Positions 1 through 12,575 are shown, counted from the first letter of the stretch. The stretch is DNA of 64,000 bases from Litsea cubeba (GCA_012931725.1 CM022949.1:48501488-48565487), one strand, 5' to 3'. Program-made: numbers and translations. The notes: generated from the sequence alone by a model not told the origin.

Positions 1-163
1 GGATCACCACTTGCAATTCCGAGTAAAATAGAAAATCTGGCACACCCACACAAAGAAATGTTGATGCACGCCCCTTGCCCCCTGGTTACTAAAGGGTCGG
101 ACCCAACGGACTCCCACGTCCGCCGACCTCGGTAGGACAAGGCGCCAGGAGCGCGGTCCATCA
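1..163 (+). repeat. 3' end of the 5' LTR of element A
   Basis: This matches 32226-32389 with 7 substitutions and a 1-bp indel, and the reverse complement of the end of C's LTR (39850 onward). It ends in TCCATCA directly before the PBS-like site. The rest of this LTR lies outside the window. Confidence 0.9.
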
Positions 164-166
164 AGC

Positions 167-186
167 TGGCACACCCGGTGGGACCC
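167..186 (+). promoter_or_regulatory. Primer-binding-site-like region of element A
   Basis: TGGCACACCCGGTGGGACCC starts three bases after the LTR terminus, where a tRNA primer-binding site belongs. The same sequence, inverted, borders the LTR of element C near 39830-39849. It resembles the TGGC-starting sites of other Tat elements. I did not assign the tRNA. Confidence 0.6.
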
Positions 187-402
187 GTTCATTTGAGAAC
201 ACGATGCTAGAAATAAAATATTTGCATATCATATCTTTTGCTTTATGCTTATATTTCTTTTCTCGATTCGTTGGCTACTTTCTAATTGGTGGCCATGTTG
301 GATTTCACATCTAAAAATTGAGATGAGATTTTTTGGAAATTTCTAATTCTTTGAATTTATTTTCACTTTTTCTCTTTTCAAAAAAAAATATATAAAAAAA
401 AT
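187..402 (+). other. Leader of element A, first part
   Basis: AT-rich untranslated leader; no gene or motif seen. It is shared in inverted form with element C around 39640-39830. Confidence 0.5.
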
Positions 403-1331
403 CAGATTTTTTATTTTGAATTCAAAATTAAGAAACCTTGATCCGTTCCTATCGTTCATCATGCTTGCAGAAATGTTGAGCCTGTTCGACGAAGGTTTTG
501 GGCCATCGTTTCTCTTCGATGAGTTCATTAAAGATCTAAAAATATATATATAACATCAGATTTTTCATTTTGAATTCAAAATTGAGAAACCTTGATCCGT
601 TCCTATCGTTCATCGCGCTTGCAGAAATGTTGAGACTGTTCGATTAAGGTTTTGGGCCATCGTTTCTCTTCGATGAGTTCATTAAAGATCTAAAAATATA
701 TATATAATCAGATTTTTCATTTTCAATTCAAAATTTAGAAACCTTGATCCGTTCCTATCGTTCATCGCGCTTGCAGAAATGTTGAGCCTGTTCGACTAAG
801 GTTTTGGGCCATCGTTTATCTTCGATGAGTTCATTAAAGATCTAAATATATATATATATATAAAATTAGATTTTTCATTTTGAATTCAAAATTGAGAAAC
901 CTTGATCCGTTCCTATCGTTCATCGCGCTTGCATTGAGACTGTTCGATTAAGGTTTTGGGCCATCGTTTCTCTTCGATGAGTTCATTAAAGATCTAAAAA
1001 TATATATATATATAATCAGATTTTTTCGTTTTGAATTCAAAATTGAGAAACCTTGATCCGTTCCTATCGTTCATCGCTCTTGCAGAAATGTTGAGCCTGT
1101 TCGACTAAGGTTTTGGGCCATCGTTTATCTTCGATGAGTTCATTAAAGATCTAAATATATATATATATATATATAAAATCAGATTTTTCATTTTGAATTC
1201 AAAATTGAGAAACCTTGATCCGTTTCCTATCGTTCATCGCGCTTGCAGAAATATTGAGCCTGTTCGACTAAGGTTTTGGGCCATCGTTTCTCTTCGATGA
1301 GTTCATTAAAGATCTAATATATATATATATA
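403..1331 (+). repeat. Six-copy tandem leader repeat, about 150-160 bp unit
   Basis: Units start near 403, 557, 709, 867, 1017 and 1180. Each contains an AT stretch, GAATTCAAAATT, a conserved block with TTCCTATCGTTCATCG, then TTTTGGGCCATCG and GATGAGTTCATTAAAGATCT, separated by (TA)n runs. The fourth unit has a short deletion. Element C has a five-copy version. The array is untranslated. Confidence 0.9.
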
Positions 1332-2359
1332 TAAAAATAAAATAGAAAAGACATAGACCACTAAGGTTAAACCAACTGCGTTCTTTGATCATGGTTGATT
1401 CAAGAAAAGCATTGTCCAGAGTGTAGAGACAGCTTGACTGTTCTAGGCAAGGGTTCTCCAAACGGGTTCATTAAGTAATCCTACCCTTACCTAGGGGCAA
1501 TTCTATCAATCAAGATTTCATAAGACCGGGTTAGGAGGCCTATGTGTACTCTCTCGTCTTTTAAATAAATTTTTTCAAAAAATAAAATTTTTAAAAATAA
1601 AAATTTTAAAATAAAAAAAATAAAAAAAATCTTTTAAAAAAATAAATAAAAAAATTTAAAAAAAAGGATTTTTTCTTTTTTAAAAAATCTTCAAAAAAAA
1701 CTTCCGTCATTTTGGGGTTTAGATTGGAGAAATCTTGTTCTCCTTTCTGAGCACTGGCGCTCACGGAAATTGCTGAGCCCGTGTTCAGATTGGAGTGCCT
1801 TTTGCTCTTTTTGATGAACCCGATATTGGCCCTTCAAAAAAAAAAACTCGTCATTTTTGGATTCAGATCCGAGAAATTATGGTTCATTTCTTTCTGAGCA
1901 CTGGCGCTCGCGGAAATCGCTGAGCCCGTGTTCAGATCGGAATACCATCTGCTCTCTTTGATGAATCCAATCTTGACCTTTCAAGACAGAGAATCTCATC
2001 TCATGGATGCGGTCTCAAAACATTTGTGTCTAACGGTACTAGTACGCCCTTTCAGGGTCTACTGTATTGCGACCGGCACATTTATAACTCCAACTTTATA
2101 TTCTTCTTACCTCGAGCAAGCTCCGCTTCTCGATAAGTCGAATTTAACTTCACAATTGCTTCTAGCATTCACTGGAATGCTCATTCTGGGCTTACCATAC
2201 CTGTGATCAGAACAATTGTACCCTCATTCTGGGCTTGGGTCATCTTCCTCGAGCAATTTGAAAAGACGAAACCATAGAATTTCCCATTTATGTTCATTAT
2301 ATTCTTGTGATTACTAATGGATGTAGTCTTGTTTCAAAAATTTTCGAAAAAAACTAACA
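1332..2359 (+). other. Leader of element A, second part, with a two-copy repeat
   Basis: No convincing coding sequence. It contains a very AT-rich tract (about 1560-1700) and a direct repeat of about 140 bp (about 1706-1838 and 1849-1985) containing CTGAGCACTGGCGCTC and GCTGAGCCCGTGTTCAGAT. The same blocks occur inverted in element C at 38230-38570. The short ORF at 1928-2206 is not supported by any similarity I recognise. Confidence 0.6.
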
Positions 2360-5300
2360 ATGGCAGCATCGCTTACCATTACTTTCGATGAGAACAAGCA
2401 CCAAGTCATGCTTCAACAGAAGCAAACTACGCGCGCCTACAAGCGCCCTATCAGCTGCCGAAGCATTAACTCCCTCAGCAACTCTCTGAACTCCGGGTCG
2501 ACCTCGACTCCCCGGACTATCGTCTTTGGGACGCTGGGACCATTCCCACTTCCCGAGGAACAAACTGCTCCCTCCAAGAAGCAGAAACTCGCCTCTCAAC
2601 GTGTCACTACCGTGACACCAAAGGCGAGCACCAGAAGGCCTGAAGCCCGTGGCATCCCCACGAAGCCTCAACCAGCAAACGACCAGGTCTATCCCAAGAC
2701 TTGGTCCCCAAGACCTTCACCAAAACAAAGAAGGTCCCAAACATCTACCAAGCCAGCATTCCTGGCCCCACTCAAGGAGAACCAGTTCTACCCTCTTGCT
2801 GACATGAAAGAGGAGAGATCCATCTCGAACCTGACTCCCAAGTCAAACCAGCATGAGCCGGCTTGTTCCTACAAGCCCAAAATCAGATCATGCATCACAA
2901 GGCCTCTACAAGCACTACTAAGGCCTACAAACCTGCAGTTCGACCCTTCATCTCTACAGGGGCCGAACTCCAAAAATTCAAAGCTTCGCTGCAACAGGCG
3001 AAGGACAGGGTTCGCATCCTGTCCTTGCCCAACTGTAAAGAAGACAGGCTCGGCTGCTGCGCCCGAGGGAGCACATCCTTCATCGTCAAAGCCCAGCCAG
3101 AGCTGACCGAAGCTCAAATTGCTCGTCGCATACGCCGCCGCGTGTCGTATAGACAAAAGAGACTAGAGAAGCAAAGGACCCAGCTTCCTACACTTCAAGT
3201 CTCTCCCAAATGGGTGGAAAAAGATAGACCCAACCAAGTTGCTGCCGTCCATATGGTTGGAAAAAACCAGAAGGCACCAAAAGTCAGCAACAAAAATCCA
3301 TGTCCGACGTCCGATGACCCGCAGCGTCTCCAGGACAAGAAGACATTCAGAAGAATCCCATGCTCCTTCAAGCCAAGGACGGCAGAGTGATCCTTCCTCA
3401 AGCTCTTCTTCAAAAAGAATGAGCCCAGCTCAGTCACCAGGACAGTTTCTTCGTTCGAATCACGAAGGATGAACGTCTTGGCTACAAATTCTGAGCCATC
3501 ACCCCGCAATCCACCTCTAGATGATGTGATCACCCACATCCAGCAGTTAGAACAAGGCCAACAGAGGATTGAAACTCTGATGGAAAACCTTCTCCTCGCC
3601 TTCCAAAATCAGGCGAACAATGAACCTCCTCCGAATCATCAAGAAGATAAGGTAAATGGAGAAGAAAATGAGCCACGCGCCCTCACCAAAAAGGACGCAG
3701 ACACTATCCTCGCCAAAGCAAAAAAAGAGGATATACTCAAGGAGCATGGGATCAAGCCACCATATCCCTTATGGATGGACTCGGTCCCATTCCCCACCAA
3801 ATTCAAGCATCCTACTTTCCAAACATATACGGGGAAAGGATCAGCCAGACAGCACGTCATCCACTTCAAGATCCTGACGGGAGCTATCGCGGATCAAGAT
3901 GCACTCAAGATCCGCCTCTTTGCAAGTACCCTAAAAGGTACGGCCTTCAATTGGTACTCCACTCTGCCGGAGGACTAAATCCAAAACTGGGCCATGCTAG
4001 AGACACGCTTCCTGACTCACTTCAAAGGTGAAGATCATCTCGCTACTATGGCTCAGCTGTGCAGCCTAAAACAGGGGGAGAATGAGTCAACATATGACTT
4101 CATTCATAAGTGAAAAGCAATGGCCTACAAATGCTCTGATGTACTGCCACAAGCGTCGCTAGTCGACATCTGCCGAAACAACATGAGAGCTAGAATCCGC
4201 TCCATGATCATCGGCAACAAATCAAAAAACTTGGGAGAACTCCTAGAAGCATCCATGGAAGCTGAAATGGTGATTAAAGACCTCAACAGTCAGAAATCAT
4301 CAAGAAAAGAGCCAACCGCCATTGCAACCTCTAAACCAAAGAGGAAAGAGGTCCTCAATGTGCAGACCAAGTCAGCTCCACAGCCACCAAAGAAAGCTGA
4401 AAACAAAGCTGCTGGTAAGAGACCTGAACTCTCAGATGCCTTCAAAGAACGAGTAGAGAAGAAATACCCGTTTGATGAAGATGTTGAGAAGAAATACTCT
4501 CAGATGCCTTCAAAGAACTCTCACCTTGCCCGAACCAAAAAGACCGGGCGATGTTGGCAAAACCAACGATCCTCGGTACTGTCCATACCACCAGATGATC
4601 TCGCATCCTCTCAATCAATGCTTCGTTGTGAGGGAAAAAATAAACGAGATGTGGAAAAACGGAGTCATCACCTTTGACAAAAACTATGGGTCTGCCTCCG
4701 TCAACATGGTGACATGTGGACAAACATCAAAATCACCGAAGAAGAAGATCACTACTTCCTTCAAGGTGATAAACTCAATCCAAGCGTCCGAGGAACTGGT
4801 TCCTTACCCGACACCAAACAGACAACCCATATGGGTACATCCCGATCTCCTGCAAGATGAAAATTGGGAGGTCGTGAAAACAATGCCTACAGCTCAACAG
4901 TGAAGGCAGGCTAGGAAGCATCTCCTCAAGCTTAAACGGCAAGAGAAGACCCAACCAAAACAAGAAGTCAACGAAAAGGCAGAGGCTTCCTCTACCGCTT
5001 CGCTGGAGGCAACAAAAACATCCCTTCCAGAGACTTCAAAGGGGGTAAGAAAATTCACTCTCAGTGATTTCATGCCACCTCAATTCAAAGAAGCCTTGCA
5101 GGAGGCATCATACTCTTGCAATTCGATAGTTGAATTCTCCATTGATGGATACGAGTCCAGCGACACCGATGATGGATTCGAATCCAACTATACAGATAAG
5201 TGGGAGGAGTCCCTTGCAACAGGAGAATACCTCTCCGATGAAGAATGGGTTCCTGAGTCTCATCTTATGCCAGTAATCTGGTATAACCCTCTACAGCCAC

Positions 5301-5491
5301 AAGGATCCTGGTTTAACGATGAAGAAGACCAAGAGGCTGTACAAGAAGATGCTGCTGACCCAGCACCTCTCATTACTCCAGCGGAAATCAACCATGTTGA
5401 GCCACAAAGAGTTGATGAAGAAGAAGATTTGGCTCCCATGCCTGATCTTGAAGAATATGCAAGGATCTTGCAGCGTCTCGCTCTAGAATAA
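2360..5491 (+). pseudogene. gag: Element A gag region, disrupted
   Basis: Gag builds the virus-like particle of the retrotransposon. The first ATG (2360, MAASLTITFDENKHQ) is conserved in element C at 37865. A basic, low-complexity N-terminal part crosses two frames (2360-3106 and 2863-3390). The recognisable gag core follows at about 3469-4350, with the pattern typical of plant Ty3/gypsy Gag (FKHPTFQTYTGKG, then GTAFNWYSTLPED, then LETRFLTHFKGED). A zinc-finger-like block (YCPYHQMISHPLNQC) lies at about 4570-4625 and an acidic linker ends at 5491. In-frame stops stand at 3976-3978, 4111-4113, 4901-4903 and 5489-5491, and a frameshift lies near 4472. Element C has sense codons at the first three of these stops, so they arose after the two copies separated. 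Confidence 0.85.
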
Positions 5492-7856
5492 GAACAAGAC
5501 CGCGTCAACGAGCGTCCTCGCAATCCAGAGCCTGAAGTCCCTGAAGATCATCCGGTACATCCTCCCTTAACTCCTAAAAATGGAGAAAATTGCTGGATAG
5601 ACGATCCTCTTACATCCGAGGATGAGTCTGACTCCGATCAGGCAACGTCTCCCGTCAGAGCTTCCTGCAATGTGATAATTCGGGATTATAGCTCTTCCGA
5701 AGCATCGTCTGATAAGAGCACTTACACTCCGGTGACGCCTAGCAATGTATCTTCTGAAGCCACCTCGTCTCACGTGACTTTCACTGAGATGACACCCTCT
5801 CAGGTTTCTTCTCCTGAGACTGTGACTTCAAAGTTCACACCCTTCTTGACTGAAGAATCCCCAGCTAGTGATGCTTGGGATGATGAATTGGTCAATGAAG
5901 AAGAAAGGTTGCTGGATGCTGTTCAGGACTTGTTCCCGGAAAATGCTCCGTGCAACACAATCACTGAGGATGGCAACTCTGCTGTAGACACATCCCCAAT
6001 AAATGAGAAACGACAGCCTCTTGATCCTAAAGACAATCTTCCAAACGAAGACCCTTCTCAAGAAGCTCTCGAAGTTGGTAGAGGCACCCGCTCTGGCCGG
6101 GACTACCACAAAAATTACAACCAATCTTCCTTTACATATGTAAATCCTTCAGGAAAAGATGTTGTAAGCGCCCCTAGTGGCAACAATGATGAACATGCAG
6201 GCCCTAAGGAGGCTTTCAAGTATGACTTGATTGAAAACTTCAAGCACATACCTGCACGTCTGCACATATTAGATTTGTTGCGAATGTCTCCGCACACTCG
6301 TGATAATCTCATCTCGGAATTACAAAAGCTGAATGAGGATGTCGGCAAACATGCCCCGCAAGTCCTCCAAATTGAAATGGATTACCGGGCCAAAAACTCA
6401 GAAGCCTCCTTAAAGGGAGAAAAGAAGAAAACTAAGGGATCATGCATTGAATGCCTCTCGGTTAAAAAAGTAGCCAGTGCAACCATCGCCTTCACAAAGG
6501 ACGACCTCCTACTTGGCGAAACTAAGCATAACCGACCCCTGTACTTCACAGGGTACATCAAGGAAATGCCTATGCACAGAGTTCAGATCGATCCAGGTTC
6601 TGCACTCAACCTCATCTCCACATCGGCTCTTGAAGAGTTGGGCATCCCACCCAGCAAGCTGAGCCACACATCTGTATCTGTCTTTGGATACGATGGGAGT
6701 ACTCAAAGGCCTATCGGCAAAATCAGGTTCAAGTTGCAGTATCGGTGATCTTATCTCTGAGGTCACAGTGTCTGCAATAAAAACCCCTTCATGCTACAAC
6801 ATCCTTCTCGGACGCCCTTGGATCCACGAGAATGGTGTTGTCCTTTCAATTCTACATCAATGCATCAAGTTTGTTGGCGACGACGGCATGATACATCGAG
6901 TCTTTGTGGACAAAAAACCCTTTAAAGGTAAAGAAGTCCACTTCGCAGACTCACAGATGTATGAAGGTGAAAAAGAAGAAGAGGATAAGCACACAGCATC
7001 CTTTATCGAAAATCTCCAGAAAGATAAAGGCAAAGCTCCTCAACAATCATCGGAAGAAAACAAACCATCCGGTAAATCCGAAGAGAGAATTCAAACTCCC
7101 TTCATCATCTCCCTCAAACCTTCAAAGCCTCTGGTCATCACAACAAAAGTAAAGAAGGCAAAGCAAAAGCCTGGGGGCAAATTTGTTGTCTCTTTCGTGT
7201 CTATCATGCAAGACACGGATTCGGATTCAGAGCCAGAAGACGACACATCGTCAAGCCAAGCTGACACTCAGCAGGTTCAGCCTGCTCTTACTCCCATGGA
7301 GATAACTTCTGACATAGAAGATCCTACGTCAGCTTCCTTCGTTGTTCGAGCAACTTCAGCAAAGGAAAAGCCGAACTTCTTCCATAGATCGGATGCTTCT
7401 TCATCAAACTCTATGCTTGAACGTTTCCAAAATGAAGGTATGCCTCAACTATCCCTATATAGTTCTGTGGCACAAGCTATTATGAACAAAATAGGCTATG
7501 ACGCTCAAAACCCAGTCGGTTTGGGAGAAGGACGCAGTATTCTCATGCCATTGGGGCCCGTCTTGACCAAAAGCCAGTTGGAAGATTGGAGACTCTACGG
7601 TTATATAGAAAAGTCTTCACACGGGTTAGGGTATGATCCCGACACTCCCCTGAGACAGTTGACACAAAGGCTTAAAAGTCAATATACTGACCAAGCCTCA
7701 ACATCTCAAGTCCATGAAGACATCGATCTCCCTGGATATCTCTTCGATGAGTCACCTGATAAAAATCCAGGAAGCTCATCTAATTGGCATGATTCTCCGA
7801 AAATGAAGAGGAGTTGTCCGATGGCACAGAAGAACCCTCATCTCCAAAAGAAGTAG
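5492..7856 (+). pseudogene. Element A protease and Pro-RT linker, frameshifted
   Basis: The frame used after the gag linker continues to 6748 and contains an aspartic-protease-like active site, VQIDPGSALNLIS (about 6561-6599), in a retropepsin-like context that ends in GIPPSKL. After a frameshift near 6735-6748 the next frame (6684-7856) carries the conserved ILLGRPWIH of Tat elements. It then has an acidic, Ser-rich stretch and a G-patch-like segment (IMNKIGYDAQNPVGLGEGR, about 7477-7535, and HGLGYDP). The usual second protease residue (D-T/S/G-G) is Pro here. The frame ends in a stop at 7854-7856 and shifts again before RT. Confidence 0.75.
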
Positions 7857-7907
7857 CCTACTTCGACCCGGTTTCAACAGGCGATTGGGATCATCTCATA
7901 GCAAGCC

Positions 7908-9416
7908 TTGGGAAAAATTACCGATCAAGAAGACCCGTGGAAAGGAACAAAGCCTTGGTCTGGAAATGCCCTTGAAACCCCAGAAGGTTTCGTTGAGCTG
8001 GAAGCTTCCGAAAATATTGTGGAGGAACCACCTTCGAACCTTCTAACAGAAGATCCTGTTCAAAAGATAGACATGGGAACACCAGATTACCCACGTCCTG
8101 TATTCATAAACAAAAATATAAAGGATGATGAGTTACCTGAGTATATCGCCTTTCTTCGTGAGTTCATTGATTATTTTACATGGTTTTACGCTGAAATGCC
8201 TGGCTTAGACCCCAAAATAGCAGTTCACAAACTCAATCTTTAAGAAGACATCAACCCTGTCAAGCAAGGCCAAAGAAGATTCCGTCCATATGTGATGGAT
8301 AAAATTGAACAAGAAGTTCAAAAACTCAAAAGCGACAGCTTCATCCGTGAGGAACAACATCCTGAATGGTTGGCCAACATTGTCCCTGTGACAAAGAAAA
8401 ACGGGCAGATCAGGATCTGTATTGACTATAGAGACCTGATTGGCGCATGCCCAAAAGATGAATTTCCGCTCCCCATACCAGAGGTAATGATTGATAATAC
8501 CTGTGGATTCGAGCGAATCACATTCATGGATGGTTTCCCTGGCTACAATCAGATAAAGATGCATCCTGAAGATGAAAAACATACATCTTTTCGGACCCCA
8601 TTTGGCGTGTATTGCTACACTGTCATGCCATTTGGTCTGAAAAATGCTGGTGCCACATATCAGAGGGCTATGATGAAAATATTCCAAGATATGCAGCACA
8701 AGACGGTTGAATGTTACGTTGATGACCTCGCCTTCAAAAGCAAAATAAAATAAGATCACCTCGAAGACCTTCGAGAAGTCTTCCTCCGGCTTCGCAAACA
8801 CAAACTGCGGATGAATCCTTTGAAATGCTTTTTCGGCGTCTCGTAGGGTAAGTTCCTCGGATTCTTAGTTCGGAAAGCTGGAATAGAGCTCGACCCTATA
8901 AAAGTCAAAGCCATTCTAGAAATGCCCTCTCCAAGAACCTTGAGAGAACTCAAAGGGCTTCAAGGGAAATTGGCCTACATCAGATGGTTCATCTCCAATC
9001 TTTCGGGGAAATGCCGTCCATTCTCCCGGTTGATGAAAAAAGGTGTAAACTTTGTCTGTGATGCTGACTGTGAAGCTCCTTTCCAAGACATCAAGTCATA
9101 CCTGACAAAACCTCCAGTGTTAGCTGCTCCTACCACTGGAAAACCATTCATCTTGTACACAAGAGCCCTTGATCACTCTTTGGGAGCTCTGCTTGTGCAA
9201 GAAAATGATCAAAGAAAAGAAGTTGCTCTATATTACCTCAGCCGCATGCTAGTAGGTGCAGAGCATCGCTACTCTCCAGTCGAAAAAGAATGTCTTGCAG
9301 TGATGTTCGCCGTACAAAAGCTGCGTCACTACTTGCTTTCCAACACATTATACCTGGTTTCGAGAGTCAACCTCTTGAAGGTCCTTGTCACAAAGGCAAG
9401 TCCTCTCAATGCTTGA
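7908..9416 (+). pseudogene. pol: Element A reverse transcriptase and RNase H, interrupted by stops
   Basis: One reading frame encodes the RT fingers and palm: IRICIDYRDLIGACPKDEFPLP (in part), the YVDD catalytic box at about 8715-8726 (ECYVDDLAFKS), the thumb, then a retroviral-type RNase H (FILYTRALDHSLGALL, then EKECLAVMFAVQKLRHYL). Stops at 8241-8243, 8751-8753, 8844-8846 and 9414-9416 lie in the same frame, so no functional polymerase can be made. In RNase H the first catalytic Asp of the usual YTDAS-like motif reads YTRAL. This enzyme would normally copy the element RNA into cDNA in the cytoplasmic particle. Confidence 0.88.
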
Positions 9417-9992
9417 CTGGCAAAATGGTCCATCCTTCTGTCACAATTTGACATTAGGTATGTACCACAAAAGGCAATCAAAGGGCAAGCTCTAGCGGAC
9501 TTCCTCGCAGAGCACCCATTGCCTAAAGATTCTCCACTCAGAGATGATCTCCCAGACGAACCAGTCTACAATATGGAGACTTTCTCACAAAGTGCCTCCT
9601 GGGACATGTACTTTGACGGTGCAACAAGGACAAATGAAAAAAGACAGCTGATCTCGGGAGTTGGCATCCTCTTTGTTAGCCCCGACAAATACATGATTCC
9701 ACACGCTTTCTCGCTACTGGAACCATGCACAAACAATGCAGCTGAATATCAAGCTCTGATCCTAGGACTGGAACTCGCAATCGAATCCGGTATCACCATG
9801 CTGGAAGTCTTTGGAGACTCTCAACTGATTGTCAACCAGATGAATCAGAAATTTGAAGTCAGGAAGCCAGATTTGCTGCCTTACTACAACAAGGCATAAT
9901 CACTTCTGCAGAAGTTTAGCATCTGTCACATCACCCACATTCATAGAGGTGAAAATATACGTGCAGATGCCCTAGCTGGACTTGCCGCATCC
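9417..9992 (+). pseudogene. Element A second (archaeal-type) RNase H domain
   Basis: After a tether segment the frame contains WDMYFDGATRTNEKRQLISG, NNAAEYQALILGLELAI and VFGDSQLIVNQ, the three acidic blocks of an additional RNase H-like domain (about 9594-9850). A duplicated RNase H placed just before integrase is a mark of the Tat lineage. A stop at 9897-9899 interrupts it, and the same frame continues through SLLQKFSICHITHIHRGEN towards integrase. Confidence 0.82.
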
Positions 9993-11393
9993 ATGGCAAT
10001 CCAGGAAGGGAAAAAAATGCAAATCACAGTGTGCAAAAGAAGAATCCTTCCTCCTCTTAACACACACCAAGCAGTTGCTGAATGCCACCAAGTGGTCGGA
10101 AGTCGGATTTCAATCCTTCAAACTTCAATCGGCGACTGGAGGGATCCGTTCATTGATTACATTATGTTCGGAATCCTACCTGAAGATCCAAAAGAACGGG
10201 TAAGCATCCAAAGGCGAACCCCAAGCTTTTATTTGGATATTCCTTCAAATATCCTTTATAGGAAATCCTTCAACGGAGTATTTATACGCTGCTTGTCACA
10301 ACAAGAGGCTAAGGAAACACTCAAAGAAGTTCATGCTGGTCTTCGCGGAGCTCATCAGGCTGGTCCCAAGCTCTATGATCAGATAAAAAGGTTAGGATAT
10401 TACTGGCCTACCATGGTAGCTGAAGCAATGCAATTTGCTAAGCGCTGCCAACAATGCCAAATTCATGGAGATTACATTCACATGCCTCCAGAATGGCTGC
10501 ATCCTACAGCGATTTCATGGCCCTTCGAGGCTTGGGGTATGGACATCATAGGTCCTATTTCTCCCCCTTCGAGCAAAGGTCATCGCTTCATCTTCGCCAC
10601 TACGGATTATTTCTCCAAGTGGTCAGAAGCATTTGCGTTCAACGAAATGAAGACCTCATCAGTCCTTCAGTTCCTGCGCACCAACATCATTTGTCGTTTC
10701 GGCATACCCAAAAGATTCGTCCATGATAACGGACCACAATTCCGGGATCATCGATTCTACAGGTTCTGCGACAAATACAAAATCCAAAGTTGTCCTTCGA
10801 CTCCATACAATCCGGCAGCAAACGGATTAGCAGAAGCTTTCAACAAGACACTTTGCAAAATCCTCAAAAAAATGGTCTCTAGTCACAAAAGAGACTGGAG
10901 CGACAAAATGTCTGAAGCTTTGTGGGCCTATCGAGCCACCGTTCGAGGACCAACCCACAGCACACCATTCTCCTTAGTCTATGGATGCGAAGTTGTCGTG
11001 CCCTTGGAAGTACAAATTCCTTCCTTGAGGGTATCCTTGCAAAATGACATGACTCAAGAAAGCAATGTAAAATTGCGACTCCATGAGCTAGACAATCTCG
11101 ATGAGAGACGGCTCGAAGCTCAACAAAGCATTGAACTTTACTAAGCACGCATGGCAGGATCTTTCGACAAAAAGGTCAGGCAACGCGCCTACAAAAAGGG
11201 TGACTTGTTTCCTACGGTAAAAAGACCAATGGTCTTCGCTCACAAGTCCAAAGGCAAATTTGAGCCAAAATGGGAGGGACCCTACGTCATCGACAAGGTT
11301 TTCTCCAACGGCGCATACGCACTCATAAATATGGAAGGTGACAGATGTATGCTGCCCATCAATGGCAAGCTCTTAAAGCGGTACTACCCTTGA
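9993..11393 (+). pseudogene. Element A integrase, nearly full length with one stop
   Basis: Integrase inserts the cDNA into the genome. The zinc-binding region (HAGLRGAHQAGPKLYDQIKR and CQQCQIHGD), the catalytic core with Asp in GMDIIGPIS, Asp in FVHDNGPQF and Glu in NGLAEAFNK, and a C-terminal domain (FEPKWEGPYVIDKVFSNGAY) are all readable. One in-frame stop at 11142-11144 separates the core from the C-terminal domain (11151-11393). The final stop at 11391-11393 ends the sense coding region of element A. Confidence 0.88.
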
Positions 11394-11756
11394 AGACTTA
11401 CCCAACTGGGTAAGAGCAATGCCTGTACGGCCAAAACCGGTTTCCAGGGACACGCTCGCTAAACCCACCATTTTTTTTAGAATTTTCATATCAAATGTTG
11501 AAATTTCTAGAAATTTAAACAATGCTTACTTTCATCGTTTCATTGTTCAAAAAAAAAAAACCCCAAGTTTCAGAACCTTTCCCTAACTTGACCAAAATTT
11601 TCAACCCTTGAACCCAAAATTCATGGTTTGAAACAAAATCCGGATTCAGGGATTTCCACCCTAGTCCACCCTGCCTTTTACCGCCAAAATGGTTTTAGGT
11701 CAAAACTTATGACCCTTGTGTCTTTAAACAAAAAAAATGATTTTTCAAAAAACTGC
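11394..11756 (+). other. Untranslated sequence after element A integrase
   Basis: AT-rich sequence with short A and T runs. No ORF or motif that I can support. Confidence 0.5.
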
Positions 11757-12290
11757 GGGGAAGCGACGCTTAGTCGATACTCGCACAAATCGTAAGCATA
11801 CGAACCACGTACGACACTCCCAAAATAGCAGGGAAGCGACATTTCGTCGATACTTGCAAAATCCAAAACCGTGGAGACGCAACATTTCAGTTGATATCCA
11901 CAACCCAAATTTCAAAGGTTCAAAAAAACCTAAAAACCGTGGAGACGCAACATTTCTGTTGATATCCACAACTCAAATTTCAAAGGTTCGAAAAAACCTA
12001 AAAAACCATGGAGATGCAACATTTCAGTTGATATCCATAACCCAAAGGTTCGAAAAACCCACAAATTTCAGAAAAAAATCGTGGGGAAACGACATCAAGT
12101 CAGTACCCGCAAAATCAAAATTTTTGAAAAGCAAGGATGCGACATTCCATCGATACTTGTACCCAAATCCGCGAGGATGCAACATTCCATCGATACTCGC
12201 AACCGAATGAGCAAGGATGCGACATTCCATCGATACTTGCAAGACCATTCAGCAGGGAGGCGACTTTTAGTCGATACTTGCATTTTTGAA
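11757..12290 (+). repeat. Array of about ten diverged 30-bp cores
   Basis: A core resembling GGATGCGACATTCCATCGAT followed by ACTTGCAA recurs near 11760, 11830, 11874, 11940, 12009, 12085, 12134, 12174, 12217 and 12257, at spacings of roughly 35-75 bp. The middle copies belong to a longer unit of about 65 bp. The array lies between the stop of integrase and the stop of the antisense gene. Confidence 0.8.
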
Positions 12291-12297
12291 AATCAAA

Positions 12298-12575
12298 CCG
12301 GCTATAAATTCCAACAAAACAGGCTATAAATGCCACAAACCGGCTATCAATGCCACGAAACCAAAACAAACCGGCTATCAATGCCACAAATAAAAAATTG
12401 GCTTTCAAAAAAAAAACCAGGCTATAAATGCCACAAATCGGCTATAGATGCTACCAAAAACCAGCTATAGATGCCACACAAAAAAAAAAAAAAAACTCAG
12501 CTATCAATGCCACAGAAAAGCTGGCTCTCATGCCAAAATTGGCTTCCATGCCACAAGCAAAAATCTGGCTTCGAT
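12298..12575 (+). repeat. Short repeats of GGCTATAAATGCCAC type
   Basis: At least eight copies of GGCTATAAATGCCAC or GGCTATCAATGCCAC and degraded forms are separated by A-rich spacers. The same word occurs in the LTRs of A (about 32078-32112) and, inverted, of C (about 40130-40190), so spacer and LTR share it. Confidence 0.8.

Noticed and set aside
403..1331. Regularly spaced repeats that could suggest a CRISPR array
   Set aside because: Units are tandem and about 155 bp, the spacers are simple (TA)n runs, and the setting is a plant retrotransposon leader.
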